Assembly: GCA_035631655.1 (NCBI GenBank)
Contig: DASQIH010000183.1
Span: forward strand, 6,443 to 70,442
Origin: Gp1-AA122 sp035631655
GTDB lineage: Bacteria > Acidobacteriota > Terriglobia > Terriglobales > Acidobacteriaceae
DNA length: 64,000 nt
Reading direction: 5' to 3'
The notes under the pieces were generated by a model that saw only the letters and a list, made by a program, of their open reading frames with translations, did not search any database and was not told where the DNA came from. Both the position numbers and the translations under genes were made by a program. Shown here one piece after another: positions 33,819 through 41,754 of the stretch (position 1 is its first letter; the number at the start of each line of letters is the position of its first letter).

Positions 33819-35239
33819 AAGCCTACGACCTGACGGAGCTGGCGCTACGGAACTTGCGCGAGTCGGTGCTGCGCAATTCTCTGACTACGGTCGGTATTTC
33901 GGTTGGCGTGGCCTCGCTGGTGGCGATGCTCTCTCTTGGCATAGGTCTGCAGCAGTTGGCCTCGCGGAGATTGCAAAAATCAGGGTTATTCGACACCGTG
34001 GTAGTCATGTCGCGACGGGATTTGCGCAGCTTCAATCGCGAACAACAGAACACCGGCCCTGCACCGGCGGATAGTCCTGTGCTGGATGAGGGTGCCCGGC
34101 AGCAGATCGAGCGATTGCCCAATGTGCGAGAGGCGTATCCGGATATCCGATTTATCACCGAACTTCGTTACGAAGGGAAGCCACACCTGACCATGGTGGC
34201 CGGGCTGGCTTTCTCGGCGAAAAACAACGACGCGTTCGATGGGATGCAGGGCAAGTTTTTCTCATCAGAAAACGCACCGGAAATTATCTTGCAGAAAGCA
34301 TTCGCAGAGGAGTTGCTGGGCAAGCGGCCAAAGCCCGGCGCGGATGGCATGAATGTCGGGGAGCTGGCCAGGCCTTTGCTTGGACAAGAGCTGGTCATGC
34401 GTTATACAGAACGTGTGGAGAATCCTGGAGGTCGCAGTGTCCCACCTAAGGCGGGAGAAAGCCGGCTCGCTTTCTCGGATCAAATTGAGGATGTGCCGCA
34501 AGCGTCCTATTCGGTTTTCTTTCGGGAGCAGAAGCTGAAAATCGTGGGCGTGTCCGACCTCGATCCCGACAGCATGCGGGGAGCGGCGCGAGCGCGGGTG
34601 TTTCTACCGCTGGCGCTGGCAGAGAATCTGCACGTTATGCAGCCCTCGAATTTGCGCGATACCTCGCACGGGCTCGGCGGTTCGCCGACTTATGCCACGG
34701 TCAGCGTGCGGGTAACCAGCCCGAAGTACGTACAGGAGGTCGAAGATGCCATTCGGAAGATGGGGTTCAATACTTTTTCGATCACCGATGCGACGCGCAG
34801 CCTGCGGCAGTTCTTTGCGGTACTTGATCTGTTCCTCGGGATATTTGGCAGCCTGGCGCTGGCAGTGGCTTCGATTGGGATTGTGAATACGCTGGTCATG
34901 GCGATTCTCGAACGGCGGCGGGAAATCGGGATTATGAAGGCTCTGGGGGCGAGCGACACGGACGTGAAGAAGCTGTTCTTTGCCGAGGCAGGAGCCATGG
35001 GTGTCATGGGCGGCGCGGTCGGGGTTGCGTTGGGTTGGATGATCGGCCGGGTAATCAACATCGGAACCAACGTTTATTTGAGGCGGCAGAATTTGCCACC
35101 CGAACAGATTTGGGCGGTGCCTTGGTGGCTGGTGGCAGGAGCAATTGTGTTTGCGATTTTGGTTAGCCTGGTGTCGGGAATGTACCCGGCGGGGCGGGCG
35201 GCGCGGTTGGATCCCGTGCAGGCTTTGCGATACGAGTGA
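33815..35239 (+). CDS. MacB-like ABC transporter permease (FtsX domain)
   Basis: A 474-residue membrane protein. TM1 (about 20-45) is followed by a large periplasmic MacB-PCD-like domain (about 46-330) and three C-terminal helices of the FtsX fold (about 340-470). The C-terminal motif A-A-R-L-D-P-V-Q-A-L-R-Y-E is characteristic of MacB permeases. With the preceding ATPase it forms a mechanotransmission-type transporter. No periplasmic adaptor (MacA) gene is adjacent. Its stop overlaps the next start (TGATG). Confidence 0.92.
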   Translation: MKAYDLTELALRNLRESVLRNSLTTVGISVGVASLVAMLSLGIGLQQLASRRLQKSGLFDTVVVMSRRDLRSFNREQQNTGPAPADSPVLDEGARQQIERLPNVREAYPDIRFITELRYEGKPHLTMVAGLAFSAKNNDAFDGMQGKFFSSENAPEIILQKAFAEELLGKRPKPGADGMNVGELARPLLGQELVMRYTERVENPGGRSVPPKAGESRLAFSDQIEDVPQASYSVFFREQKLKIVGVSDLDPDSMRGAARARVFLPLALAENLHVMQPSNLRDTSHGLGGSPTYATVSVRVTSPKYVQEVEDAIRKMGFNTFSITDATRSLRQFFAVLDLFLGIFGSLALAVASIGIVNTLVMAILERRREIGIMKALGASDTDVKKLFFAEAGAMGVMGGAVGVALGWMIGRVINIGTNVYLRRQNLPPEQIWAVPWWLVAGAIVFAILVSLVSGMYPAGRAARLDPVQALRYE

Positions 35240-36198
35240 TGGGGTCAGGGTTTGTCTTTTGGTGTGGAGGCGGGTCTCTGACCCGCCCTGGTCGGGTCGA
35301 AGATCCGACCCCGCACTATTGTCGTAGCTTTCATTTTCTTGTTTTAGCGGTTCTTCTGTTTTCACGGCTTGCTCAGGCGCAGAGCCGGGTCGATTGCAGT
35401 GCCCTGAATAGCCGCATTCTGAAGGAGCCGGTGCGGTATTGTGTACTGTTGCCTCCTGGCTACGATAGTCATTCGACGCGGCGCTATCCCGTGCTGTATT
35501 TCCTTCATGGACTTGGAAACAACGAGCAGACGCTTTTCAATAGCGGCGGGTGGAGTGTCATTGAAGACCTGCGGCAGCAACATAAGATCAGCGATTTCCT
35601 GATGGTGGCGCCGGCAGGAAAACAGAGTTTTTACATCAATTCTGAAGACGGCAGAGTTCGATACAACGATTTCTTCATTCGCGAGTTCATGCCGTACATC
35701 GAAGCCAAATATCCGATCCGGCGGGAACGCAAAGCGCGTGGGATCACGGGAATTTCCATGGGCGGGTACGGGGCTCTTCATTTCGCGTTTGCCTACCCGG
35801 AATTATTTTCGTCGGTCAGTGCGGAGAGCGCTGCCCTGACCACCGAGTCGCCGGCAGAACTCAATACCGCGATGCGCTCGGGTACGCCGCTAGGCAGGTT
35901 GCTGGGTGCGGTTTTCGGCAATCCCATTGACCTGCCGCATTGGCGGCAAAATGATCCGCTGGCGCTGGCAAAGAAGAACGCGGCTGGCGTCCGAAAGCTG
36001 GCGATTTATTTTAATTGTGGACGCAACGATGACTATGGCTTCGAAAAGGGTGCTGAAGCGCTTCATCGGCGGCTCGAGGCCGAGAGCATGCCGCATGAGT
36101 TTCATCTTTATCCCGGCGATCACAGTCTCCGTTACTTTCTAGAACATCTTGGTGAGACGATAGAATTCCATTCGCGGGCATTTAATTCAATCCAATAG
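35239..36198 (+). CDS. secreted esterase (esterase D/putative esterase family)
   Basis: A 319-residue alpha/beta hydrolase. The nucleophile is in G-I-S-M-G-G-Y-G, with an oxyanion region F-L-H-G-L-G-N-N, Asp in G-R-N-D-D-Y and His in G-D-H-S-L-R. A hydrophobic signal-like segment (about 31-45, ending L-A-Q-A-Q) precedes the mature domain. The 30 residues before it are unusual: residues 11-24 are encoded by two consecutive palindromic hairpins (35269-35310), a repeat read in frame. The only in-frame start codons are the ATG at 35239 and a GTG at 35236, both overlapping the permease stop. The signal peptide is therefore displaced from the N-terminus, or a non-canonical start is used. Confidence 0.82.
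   Translation: MGSGFVFWCGGGSLTRPGRVEDPTPHYCRSFHFLVLAVLLFSRLAQAQSRVDCSALNSRILKEPVRYCVLLPPGYDSHSTRRYPVLYFLHGLGNNEQTLFNSGGWSVIEDLRQQHKISDFLMVAPAGKQSFYINSEDGRVRYNDFFIREFMPYIEAKYPIRRERKARGITGISMGGYGALHFAFAYPELFSSVSAESAALTTESPAELNTAMRSGTPLGRLLGAVFGNPIDLPHWRQNDPLALAKKNAAGVRKLAIYFNCGRNDDYGFEKGAEALHRRLEAESMPHEFHLYPGDHSLRYFLEHLGETIEFHSRAFNSIQ
35269..35310. repeat. double 3-nt-loop palindrome inside the esterase gene
   Basis: GGCGGGTC-TCT-GACCCGCC (35269-35287), two bases, then GGTCGGGTC-GAA-GATCCGACC (35290-35310, one G-T pair). Both loops are 3 nt. The element is translated in frame upstream of the signal-like segment. Confidence 0.85.
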
Positions 36199-36215
36199 GC
36201 AAGGAATTATTTCCC

Positions 36216-37091
36216 ATGAAACATGCGATTCTAGGTGCAGGTGGTATCGGTGGGCTAATCGGAGCCAGCCTGGCGCATTCAGGAGAATCCGTAACCATGG
36301 TGATCAGGAGTGAAGCGCTGGGCAAACACCCGGACCAATTGCACCTCGAAAGTCCTTTTGGAAAATTCGATGTTGCGGCCGCAGTCGCAGCGGAGGTCCC
36401 AGCCGTTGATGTGTTGTGGATTGCCGTAAAGGCTACCCAACTGGAAGAGGCACTCGCTTCGGTGCGAAACGGCAGTCAAGTGCGAGCGATTATTCCGTTA
36501 CTCAATGGCATTGACCATGTTTCCCGGTTGCGGTCACGATACGGGGCAGATCGTGTGATTCCCGCAACCATCAGCGTAGAATCGGAGCGAGTCAGCCCGG
36601 GGCACATCGTGCACCGCTCTCCGTTCGCGAAGCTGAATGTCGCATCGAGCGGACGGAAGCTCCTGCAGGGAACCCTTGATCAGCTTCAGAAAATCGGCTT
36701 TACCTGTCAATTTGTTGACGACGAGCAAACCCTGATGTGGAGCAAGCTGGTTTTTCTGGCTCCCCTGGCGCTGGCAACTTCCGCTGCTGGGAAGACAATC
36801 GGCGAGATCAGGGCGGAGTCGAACTTGCAGCAGCAACTGGAATCCTGTGTACGAGAAGCGTGTTCGGTAGCAATCGCCGAGGGCGCCAAGGTGGACGCAG
36901 AAGGTGTAATTGCCACGATCCGTGGTCTGCCTGGTCCGATGCGCAGCTCGATGCAGAAAGATGTGGAGCAGGGAAGGCCTCCGGAGTTGGACGCGATTGG
37001 AGGCCCAATCCTGCGTGCCGCTTCGCGGCATCGTCTTGAAGTTCCGATTACGCGCAAGCTGGTTGAAGCTGTGGAACGCAAGAGCCGCTAA
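36216..37091 (+). CDS. panE: 2-dehydropantoate 2-reductase-like (ApbA/PanE)
   Basis: A 291-residue NADP-dependent reductase. The N-terminal Rossmann motif is I-L-G-A-G-G-I-G-G (5-13). The catalytic Lys region is M-W-S-K-L-V-F-L (K about 178), and the C-terminal domain includes S-S-M-Q-K-D-V-E-Q-G-R-P-P-E-L-D-A (about 248-264), which is strongly conserved in this family. It would reduce ketopantoate to pantoate for coenzyme A synthesis, but the family also includes other ketoacid reductases. It follows the esterase by 17 nt and may be read from the same transcript. The 3' end overlaps the convergent hydrolase by 4 nt. Confidence 0.88.
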   Translation: MKHAILGAGGIGGLIGASLAHSGESVTMVIRSEALGKHPDQLHLESPFGKFDVAAAVAAEVPAVDVLWIAVKATQLEEALASVRNGSQVRAIIPLLNGIDHVSRLRSRYGADRVIPATISVESERVSPGHIVHRSPFAKLNVASSGRKLLQGTLDQLQKIGFTCQFVDDEQTLMWSKLVFLAPLALATSAAGKTIGEIRAESNLQQQLESCVREACSVAIAEGAKVDAEGVIATIRGLPGPMRSSMQKDVEQGRPPELDAIGGPILRAASRHRLEVPITRKLVEAVERKSR

Positions 37092-38158
37092 TGCTGGCTC
37101 TCCGCTAGTAATTCCCCCAGGTACTGCTTCCAGACTGTAGGCAAGGTGTGGGTGCCGTGGCCACGAGTCTGATCGGTGATCGGCAACAGGACGAAGCGGC
37201 CGCGCTTCACTTTCTTAATCTCTCTTTCAGCGATTCCCAGCTCGGGTGGATTGATCAAGTCGTCGGCCGAATTAACGAACATAACCGGGGCTTTAATCTG
37301 ATCGAGCTTGGAGGATGGGTCGTAATCGCGCGATGCGTCAAAGGCGTACAAGAGGTCGTTCGCGTCGGTTGCCGCCATGCGGCTCTTGAGAAAACTATCG
37401 ACATAGGCGTCGGCTTTCTCGCGGGTGGGATAGTCCTTCTGCATCTGAAGGGGGCTGCTGGTCAGGATCAGGAGAATGTGCAGTGCGTTCTCCAGGCCGC
37501 GGGGCTGCTGCTTGTAGTCGCCATTCATCCACTCGGGATCGGTGCGGATGGAGTCCATGATCATTTTGCGCATCATGCGATTGCGGCCGGCGATTTCAAC
37601 GGGCAGGCAAGCCAGCGGCATGACCGCATCCATAAAATCGGGATAAGTTTCCGCCCAGATCCAGGAATGCATGCAGCCCATCGAGGTGCCCATCAGCAAG
37701 CGGAGATGGTTGACCTTCAATCCCTGGGCAAGGAGAAGGTGCTGCAAGTCCACCATGTCGTTGTAGGTATAGTGAGGGAACTTGGCATGCAGGCCGTCAC
37801 TGGGCTTGGTGGAGTGGCCATGACCCACGTTGTCGGGAAGGATGATGAAGTAGCGGTCCGTATCCAGTGGCTGCCCCGGACCGAAGAGCACGCCGGCAAA
37901 GCGCTCGCCGGTAAATTGCTGTCCGGTGCCGGTGGTACCGTGAAGAACCAGGACAGCGTTGGTCACGCGGCCGGTGGAATCGGTGACGGGTTTGCCATAG
38001 GTCGCGTAGTGCAAGTTTAGTTCCGGCAGGGCATCGCCTGACTGGAATCGGTAATTGTGAACCGTGAAATCGGCCTCTGCGGGCTTGGGTACCTGCTGGG
38101 CCACGAGCACGGTAGTTAGTACGATGGCGACAGTAGAGAGGCTTAGGACTGATTTCAT
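37088..38158 (-). CDS. secreted alpha/beta hydrolase, homoserine acetyltransferase-like
   Basis: A 356-residue protein with a signal peptide (about 1-20, ending V-L-V-A-Q-Q). The fold and motifs resemble MetX-type acyltransferases: H-G-T-T-G-T-G (about 73-79), P-D-N-V-G-H-G-H-S, and nucleophile in G-T-S-M-G-C-M. The late Asp (N-S-A-D-D-L) and His (G-H-G-T-H) are in place. Export makes methionine biosynthesis unlikely; a hydrolase role is more plausible. The exact function is unknown. Confidence 0.85.
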   Translation of the reverse strand: MKSVLSLSTVAIVLTTVLVAQQVPKPAEADFTVHNYRFQSGDALPELNLHYATYGKPVTDSTGRVTNAVLVLHGTTGTGQQFTGERFAGVLFGPGQPLDTDRYFIILPDNVGHGHSTKPSDGLHAKFPHYTYNDMVDLQHLLLAQGLKVNHLRLLMGTSMGCMHSWIWAETYPDFMDAVMPLACLPVEIAGRNRMMRKMIMDSIRTDPEWMNGDYKQQPRGLENALHILLILTSSPLQMQKDYPTREKADAYVDSFLKSRMAATDANDLLYAFDASRDYDPSSKLDQIKAPVMFVNSADDLINPPELGIAEREIKKVKRGRFVLLPITDQTRGHGTHTLPTVWKQYLGELLAESQH

Positions 38159-38233
38159 GACCGAGGAGCTTACTAAGCCAGGAGCTTGTTGCGCAATGGT
38201 TGGCTCTGAACTTCAGGGAAGGGCAGCGGAAGT

Positions 38234-38264
38234 TTGCTATCAGAGCACCGGCATCCGCTATAAT
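38234..38264 (+). promoter_or_regulatory. promoter of tRNA-Gly
   Basis: TTGCTA (38234-38239) and a perfect TATAAT (38259-38264) with a 19-nt spacer. The -10 ends 22 nt before the mature tRNA. Confidence 0.65.
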
Positions 38265-38286
38265 CTAGGCGCAACTGCCGTCACGA

Positions 38287-38361
38287 GCGGGCGTAGTTCA
38301 GCGGTAGAACGTCGGCTTCCCAAGCCGGATGTCACGGGTTCGATCCCCGTCGCCCGCTCCA
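38287..38361 (+). tRNA. tRNA-Gly (anticodon CCC)
   Basis: A full cloverleaf: acceptor GCGGGCG with CGCCCGC, D-arm GTTC..GAAC, anticodon stem TCGGC/GCCGG with loop TTCCCAA (anticodon CCC, reads GGG), and T-arm ACGGG-TTCGATC-CCCGT. The 3' CCA is encoded. Total length is 75 nt. Confidence 0.97.
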
Positions 38362-38467
38362 GTCTCTAGCAACTTGCGCCCCTATTTCCAATCTAGTGAC
38401 CCCTTCGTTACTTCCGTCACTTTGTCCGGATTCCAGACTGTCCTACGATTTGAACCAAGGATGGCAC

Positions 38468-39286
38468 ATGACTCTGCTTAGCAAAACCAGAAGGCTTCTA
38501 TTGCCAATTTTCCTGCTGGCGGCGGCTGTGGGTGTGCAGGCGCAAAGCAGCTACCAAGTTGCTTCGGTGACGAACGGGGGAAGTATCACAGGAAGGGTGA
38601 AATGGTCTGGTGCGATACCCCACGGATTAACCGTCGCCGTAAACAAGGACCCGCAAATATGCGATCCGGAGGGACACAAGACCGTCAGCCTGGAGCGACT
38701 GGTTGTGGGTACCGAAGGAGGCGTGGCCAACACCATAGTGTTTTTGAAAAACATTTCGAGCGGCAAGGCCATGGTGCTTCCCGAGCCCCGGCGTTCCCTG
38801 GACCAGAAACATTGCCGGTACGAGCCGCACATTCTCCTGGTACCACAAAGTGCGACTTTGTCCATGAAGAGTTCAGACCACGTACTGCATACCATCCACA
38901 TGGACGGAGCGGCCAGCTTCAATCTGCCCTTTCCGTTTGTTGACCAGACGGTTACGCGAAACATGAATAACCCGGGCCTGGTAAAGCTGCGGTGCAACGG
39001 CGGGCACGTTTGGATGAATGCGGAGATGATGGTGGTTCCGCATCCCTACTACGTGGTGACGGATGAGAGCGGCAACTTCGAATTGGACGGCGTACCGCCC
39101 GGCCGTTACCAGATTGTGGCCTGGCATGAAGGCTGGCACGTTATGGGAAGAGAAAATGCTCTGGACGTTTTCACCCAGCAGAGTATCCAAAGAACGATTT
39201 TCAGCGAACCGAAAACCTGGGAGCAGTCCGTGGCGGTCGAGCCCGGCGGTACGTCGTCAGTAAACTTTACGATTTCCGACAAGTAG
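38468..39286 (+). CDS. secreted cupredoxin-like protein with C-terminal regulatory-like beta domain
   Basis: A 272-residue exported protein. The signal peptide covers about 1-26 (ending G-V-Q-A-Q). The central part (about 45-200) looks like a cupredoxin fold, with potential type 1 copper ligands: His in D-H-V-L-H-T-I-H and C-x3-H-x2-M in R-C-N-G-G-H-V-W-M. It then runs into a carboxypeptidase-regulatory-like sequence (D-E-S-G-N-F-E-L-D-G-V-P-P-G-R-Y, about 198-213). I chose the ATG at 38468 with AAGGA upstream; a start 72 nt earlier lacks a ribosome binding site and displaces the signal. A periplasmic electron carrier is possible, but the substrate or partner is unknown. Confidence 0.7.
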   Translation: MTLLSKTRRLLLPIFLLAAAVGVQAQSSYQVASVTNGGSITGRVKWSGAIPHGLTVAVNKDPQICDPEGHKTVSLERLVVGTEGGVANTIVFLKNISSGKAMVLPEPRRSLDQKHCRYEPHILLVPQSATLSMKSSDHVLHTIHMDGAASFNLPFPFVDQTVTRNMNNPGLVKLRCNGGHVWMNAEMMVVPHPYYVVTDESGNFELDGVPPGRYQIVAWHEGWHVMGRENALDVFTQQSIQRTIFSEPKTWEQSVAVEPGGTSSVNFTISDK

Positions 39287-39387
39287 GGCACAAGCCAGTA
39301 TTGGGCAGACTCCGAAAGGGAATTGCTTCTTCCAGGTTAAGCGAGAAAAGTTGCGGATCCGTCCCAGCCTCTACTGTTCAAGCTAGC

Positions 39388-39519
39388 TTAGCTAGCGCGC
39401 TGGGAGCGAGAGCTTTCGCGGTAATCATCCTCGGGCTCCGGACCGATGCAGAGGGCCAGCAGCAGACCCGCGAGGGGAATCCAGCAGGCAAGAAAAACGG
39501 TTGGGTCGTATGGAATCAT
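39388..39519 (-). CDS. putative 43-residue membrane protein
   Basis: A 43-residue ORF with one clear transmembrane helix (about 7-25, T-V-F-L-A-C-W-I-P-L-A-G-L-L-L-A-L-C-I) followed by G-P-E-P-E-D-D-Y and a basic tail. GTGAGGA lies directly before the ATG. A good promoter sits 26-54 nt upstream of the start codon and carries two operator-like palindromes. The small size and lack of a recognised family make it tentative, but the expression signals are among the best in the window. It is convergent to the cupredoxin-like gene. Confidence 0.45.
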   Translation of the reverse strand: MIPYDPTVFLACWIPLAGLLLALCIGPEPEDDYRESSRSQRAS

Positions 39520-39544
39520 TTCCTCACCCCTATCTTGGGCAGGC

Positions 39545-39589
39545 AGTATATCTCGTATGACGATATAAAGCAACTGTATCGTATTACGA
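39545..39589 (-). promoter_or_regulatory. promoter with two identical-type operators
   Basis: Minus-strand promoter: -35 TTGCTT (39568-39573), 17-nt spacer, -10 TATACT (39545-39550). Two 11-bp inverted repeats of form TCGTATKACGA lie at 39553-39563 (in the spacer) and 39579-39589 (just upstream of -35), centres 26 nt apart. The second extends to a perfect 15-bp palindrome, TATCGTATTACGATA. This looks like a repressor site pair; the regulator is unknown and not in this window. Confidence 0.65.
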
Positions 39590-39742
39590 TAGTAGTCCGG
39601 GCTCCGAATCCTTTCAGCTTCAAAGACGCGGCTCGGATCGCGACAGTCGGCGATTCGCCTTCGCAGCCAGTTTGGACAACCCCCGCGGGAACTTCCACCA
39701 TCTTAGGCCAGCTGCTGCTGCGCGTTGCTGAGGAGGTGTCCG

Positions 39743-40061
39743 ATGTATTCGAGATTAATGACAGGGATGGGTACGCTGCTTGTTCTGGGGCTCCCGGTGC
39801 CCTCGCCAGCGCAGGGCAACCCGCAGAATGTGGAGCAGGTGGTTCAGGCCAACCGCCAGCATGAGCCGCCTATGGCGGCCGCTCTGGAACACTTACGCCA
39901 GGCTCAACAGGAACTGGGAAAAGGCTACTCCGAATAAGGGAGGACACCGTCAGAAGGCAATTGATCTGACCAAGCAGGCGGAATCCCAGGTGGAGCAAGG
40001 AATCCAGTATTACGATCAGCACGTTTCTCCCGGACCGAAGAAGGAGAAACCTAAGAAATAG
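39743..40061 (+). pseudogene. small secreted helical protein gene with a frameshift
   Basis: The N-terminal part (ATG 39743 with AGGAGG upstream; signal peptide M-Y-S-R-L-M-T-G-M-G-T-L...P-S-P-A-Q-G) runs to a TAA at 39937. The +1 frame then continues the same protein with N-K-G-G-H-R-Q-K-A-I-D-L-T-K-Q-A-E to 40061. Joining the frames near 39922 (by dropping one base of the AAAAGG stretch) gives about 105 residues resembling small secreted proteins with an H-L-R-Q-A-Q-Q-E-L and K-G-G-H-R-x-K-A motif. So this is a one-base insertion, a sequencing error, or less likely programmed slippage. Confidence 0.65.
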
Positions 40062-40102
40062 CTGAACAGCTCAGGGCATTCCGCACAGCAGAATCGGTTC
40101 TT

Positions 40103-40849
40103 TTATCTTCGTCCCGCTTCCATTTGCCGGCGGGCTTCCTCATATGCCTGGCGAGGATCGCGACCGGTGACCTGCTTGTACCAGGCGGGATGAAAAGTCC
40201 ACGCCCACGCTTCGGTGACTGAACCCCGGGTCATGGCGTGGAAGGTGCCGGGCTGACCAAACGTGCTCAGGTACATGTGAATGAAAATCCCAAACAGCAT
40301 GATGAGCGCGGAAAGGTCGTGCAATACGTAGCTAACCGCTACCGTGATGCGGCCAAAGGTCTCGGTCCCGACCCACATGATTATCCCGGTGATCAGGAAA
40401 ACCGCTGAGCCGATCAGAATCTCCCAGAACTGCACTTTCTGGCCGCCGTTGAAGAAGCCGGTTTCCGGCGGCTCGAGCTTTTCCGGCTTTAGAATTTGGT
40501 TTTTCAGGCCGCGGGTCCACTTGGTATCCGCCTTGGTCCATCGCATCGGTTCCAGCCAATTCAGGACCTGCAAACCAAAAAAGAAGCAGAAGCCCACTCC
40601 AAACCAGGGATGCATGGACCGAGCCAAGGCTCCGCCGCCGAAGATGGGAGTAAACCAGCGGAAGAGCCAGGGCAAGTAGATTCCGAACCCGGAGAACAGG
40701 GCGAGGAAGAAGAAGAGCGCCACCATCCAGTGCAGGAAACGGGTATAGGGACGGTGGCGGAGAAGTTCGCCCTGGTAGACGTCGTTGGTACCGATGCGGT
40801 CGAAAATATTGCGTGCCTTATCGTCGAAACGCTCAACCGCGGTTCCCAT
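40103..40849 (-). CDS. fdhI: formate dehydrogenase-N gamma subunit (cytochrome b556)
   Basis: A 248-residue membrane cytochrome with four transmembrane helices. Heme-ligand histidines are in R-F-L-H-W-M (TM1), S-M-H-P-W-F-G (TM2 start), Y-V-L-H-D-L-S-A and I-F-I-H-M-Y-L (late helices). It passes electrons from the iron-sulfur subunit to quinone. The start ATG at 40849 lies one base after the fdhB stop, with AAGGAG inside the fdhB end; an earlier frame start would overlap fdhB. The C-terminus ends with a basic helix. It is the last gene of the fdhG-fdhB-fdhI operon. Confidence 0.92.
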   Translation of the reverse strand: MGTAVERFDDKARNIFDRIGTNDVYQGELLRHRPYTRFLHWMVALFFFLALFSGFGIYLPWLFRWFTPIFGGGALARSMHPWFGVGFCFFFGLQVLNWLEPMRWTKADTKWTRGLKNQILKPEKLEPPETGFFNGGQKVQFWEILIGSAVFLITGIIMWVGTETFGRITVAVSYVLHDLSALIMLFGIFIHMYLSTFGQPGTFHAMTRGSVTEAWAWTFHPAWYKQVTGRDPRQAYEEARRQMEAGRR

Positions 40850-40850
40850 G

Positions 40851-41738
40851 CTATCTCTCCTTCCGGGGTGGCTCTGGCTGAGGTTTGCGCGGGCCAACCG
40901 TCACATAGTGCAGGCATACGCCCAAAAGTCCAAACAGCGCCAAGGTTCCGAGCACCGGCTTGGCCAGCCATTTCCAGACCGTGTAACTCCACGGGATTTG
41001 TGGGTCTTTGGGCAAGCCGCCATAGAGTTCAGGCCTGGTGGCGTCGTGTAGCACGTAAATCACGTGCGTGCCGCCGATGGATTGTGGGTCATAGACGCCA
41101 GCGTTGGCGTATCCGGAGTGCTCGCGGAGCTGTTTGGCGCGCTCCTCGGCGATAAACTTCATGTCGTCCTTCGTGCCAAATTTCAGGCAGCCAGTGGGAC
41201 ACGCCTTAATGCAGGCCGGCTCCAAACCCTGGCCGACCCGGTCGGAACACAGGGTGCACTTATAGACCTTCTTCGTGGTCTGGTTAAACTTCGGGATGTT
41301 GAACGGGCAGCCGGAAACGCAGAACTCGCAACCTATGCAGTTCTCCTGGTTGAAGTCCACGATGCCGTTGGAATACTGGACAATCGCCCCATCGGCCGGA
41401 CAGGCCCGCAGGCAGCCGGGGTCAGCGCAGTGCATGCACTGGTCCTTGCGCATTAACCACTGAATGGTGCCGTCTTCCTTCTGGTGCTCGTTGAACTTGA
41501 TCAGGTTCCAGAAGTTCCAACGGGTTTCCGGCATGGTCTGGTAAGTGTTGTCGAAGGTGGTGACGCTGAACGGCATGTCGTTCCACTCGACACACGCTAC
41601 CTCGCACGCCTTGCAACCGATGCAGGTGGTCGTATCCACCAACTTGCAGACTTCCAGGTCACGCTGTACGCCTTCGCCCGGTATCGGCCCGGGGTGGGCC
41701 GAGATTTGTTTGATCTGAAGCGTCCTACGGTCGCTCAT
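40851..41738 (-). CDS. fdhB: formate dehydrogenase-N beta subunit (4x[4Fe-4S])
   Basis: A 295-residue iron-sulfur protein. Four ferredoxin-type cysteine clusters are visible: C-I-G-C-K-A-C-E-V-A-C, C-M-H-C-A-D-P-G-C-L-R-A-C-P, C-I-G-C-E-F-C-V-S-G-C-P, and C-T-L-C-S-D-R...C-I-K-A-C-P-T-G. A C-terminal transmembrane helix (about 253-278) anchors it on the periplasmic side. It carries electrons from the molybdopterin/selenocysteine subunit to the cytochrome b. It starts 16 nt after fdhG with AGGGTGG upstream. Confidence 0.95.
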   Translation of the reverse strand: MSDRRTLQIKQISAHPGPIPGEGVQRDLEVCKLVDTTTCIGCKACEVACVEWNDMPFSVTTFDNTYQTMPETRWNFWNLIKFNEHQKEDGTIQWLMRKDQCMHCADPGCLRACPADGAIVQYSNGIVDFNQENCIGCEFCVSGCPFNIPKFNQTTKKVYKCTLCSDRVGQGLEPACIKACPTGCLKFGTKDDMKFIAEERAKQLREHSGYANAGVYDPQSIGGTHVIYVLHDATRPELYGGLPKDPQIPWSYTVWKWLAKPVLGTLALFGLLGVCLHYVTVGPRKPQPEPPRKER

Positions 41739-41754
41739 CTTCGTCCCACCCTTT

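Noticed and set aside
38064..38369. ORF of 101 codons on the + strand
   Set aside because: It runs through the tRNA-Gly gene and the 5' end of the divergent hydrolase gene and has no features of its own.
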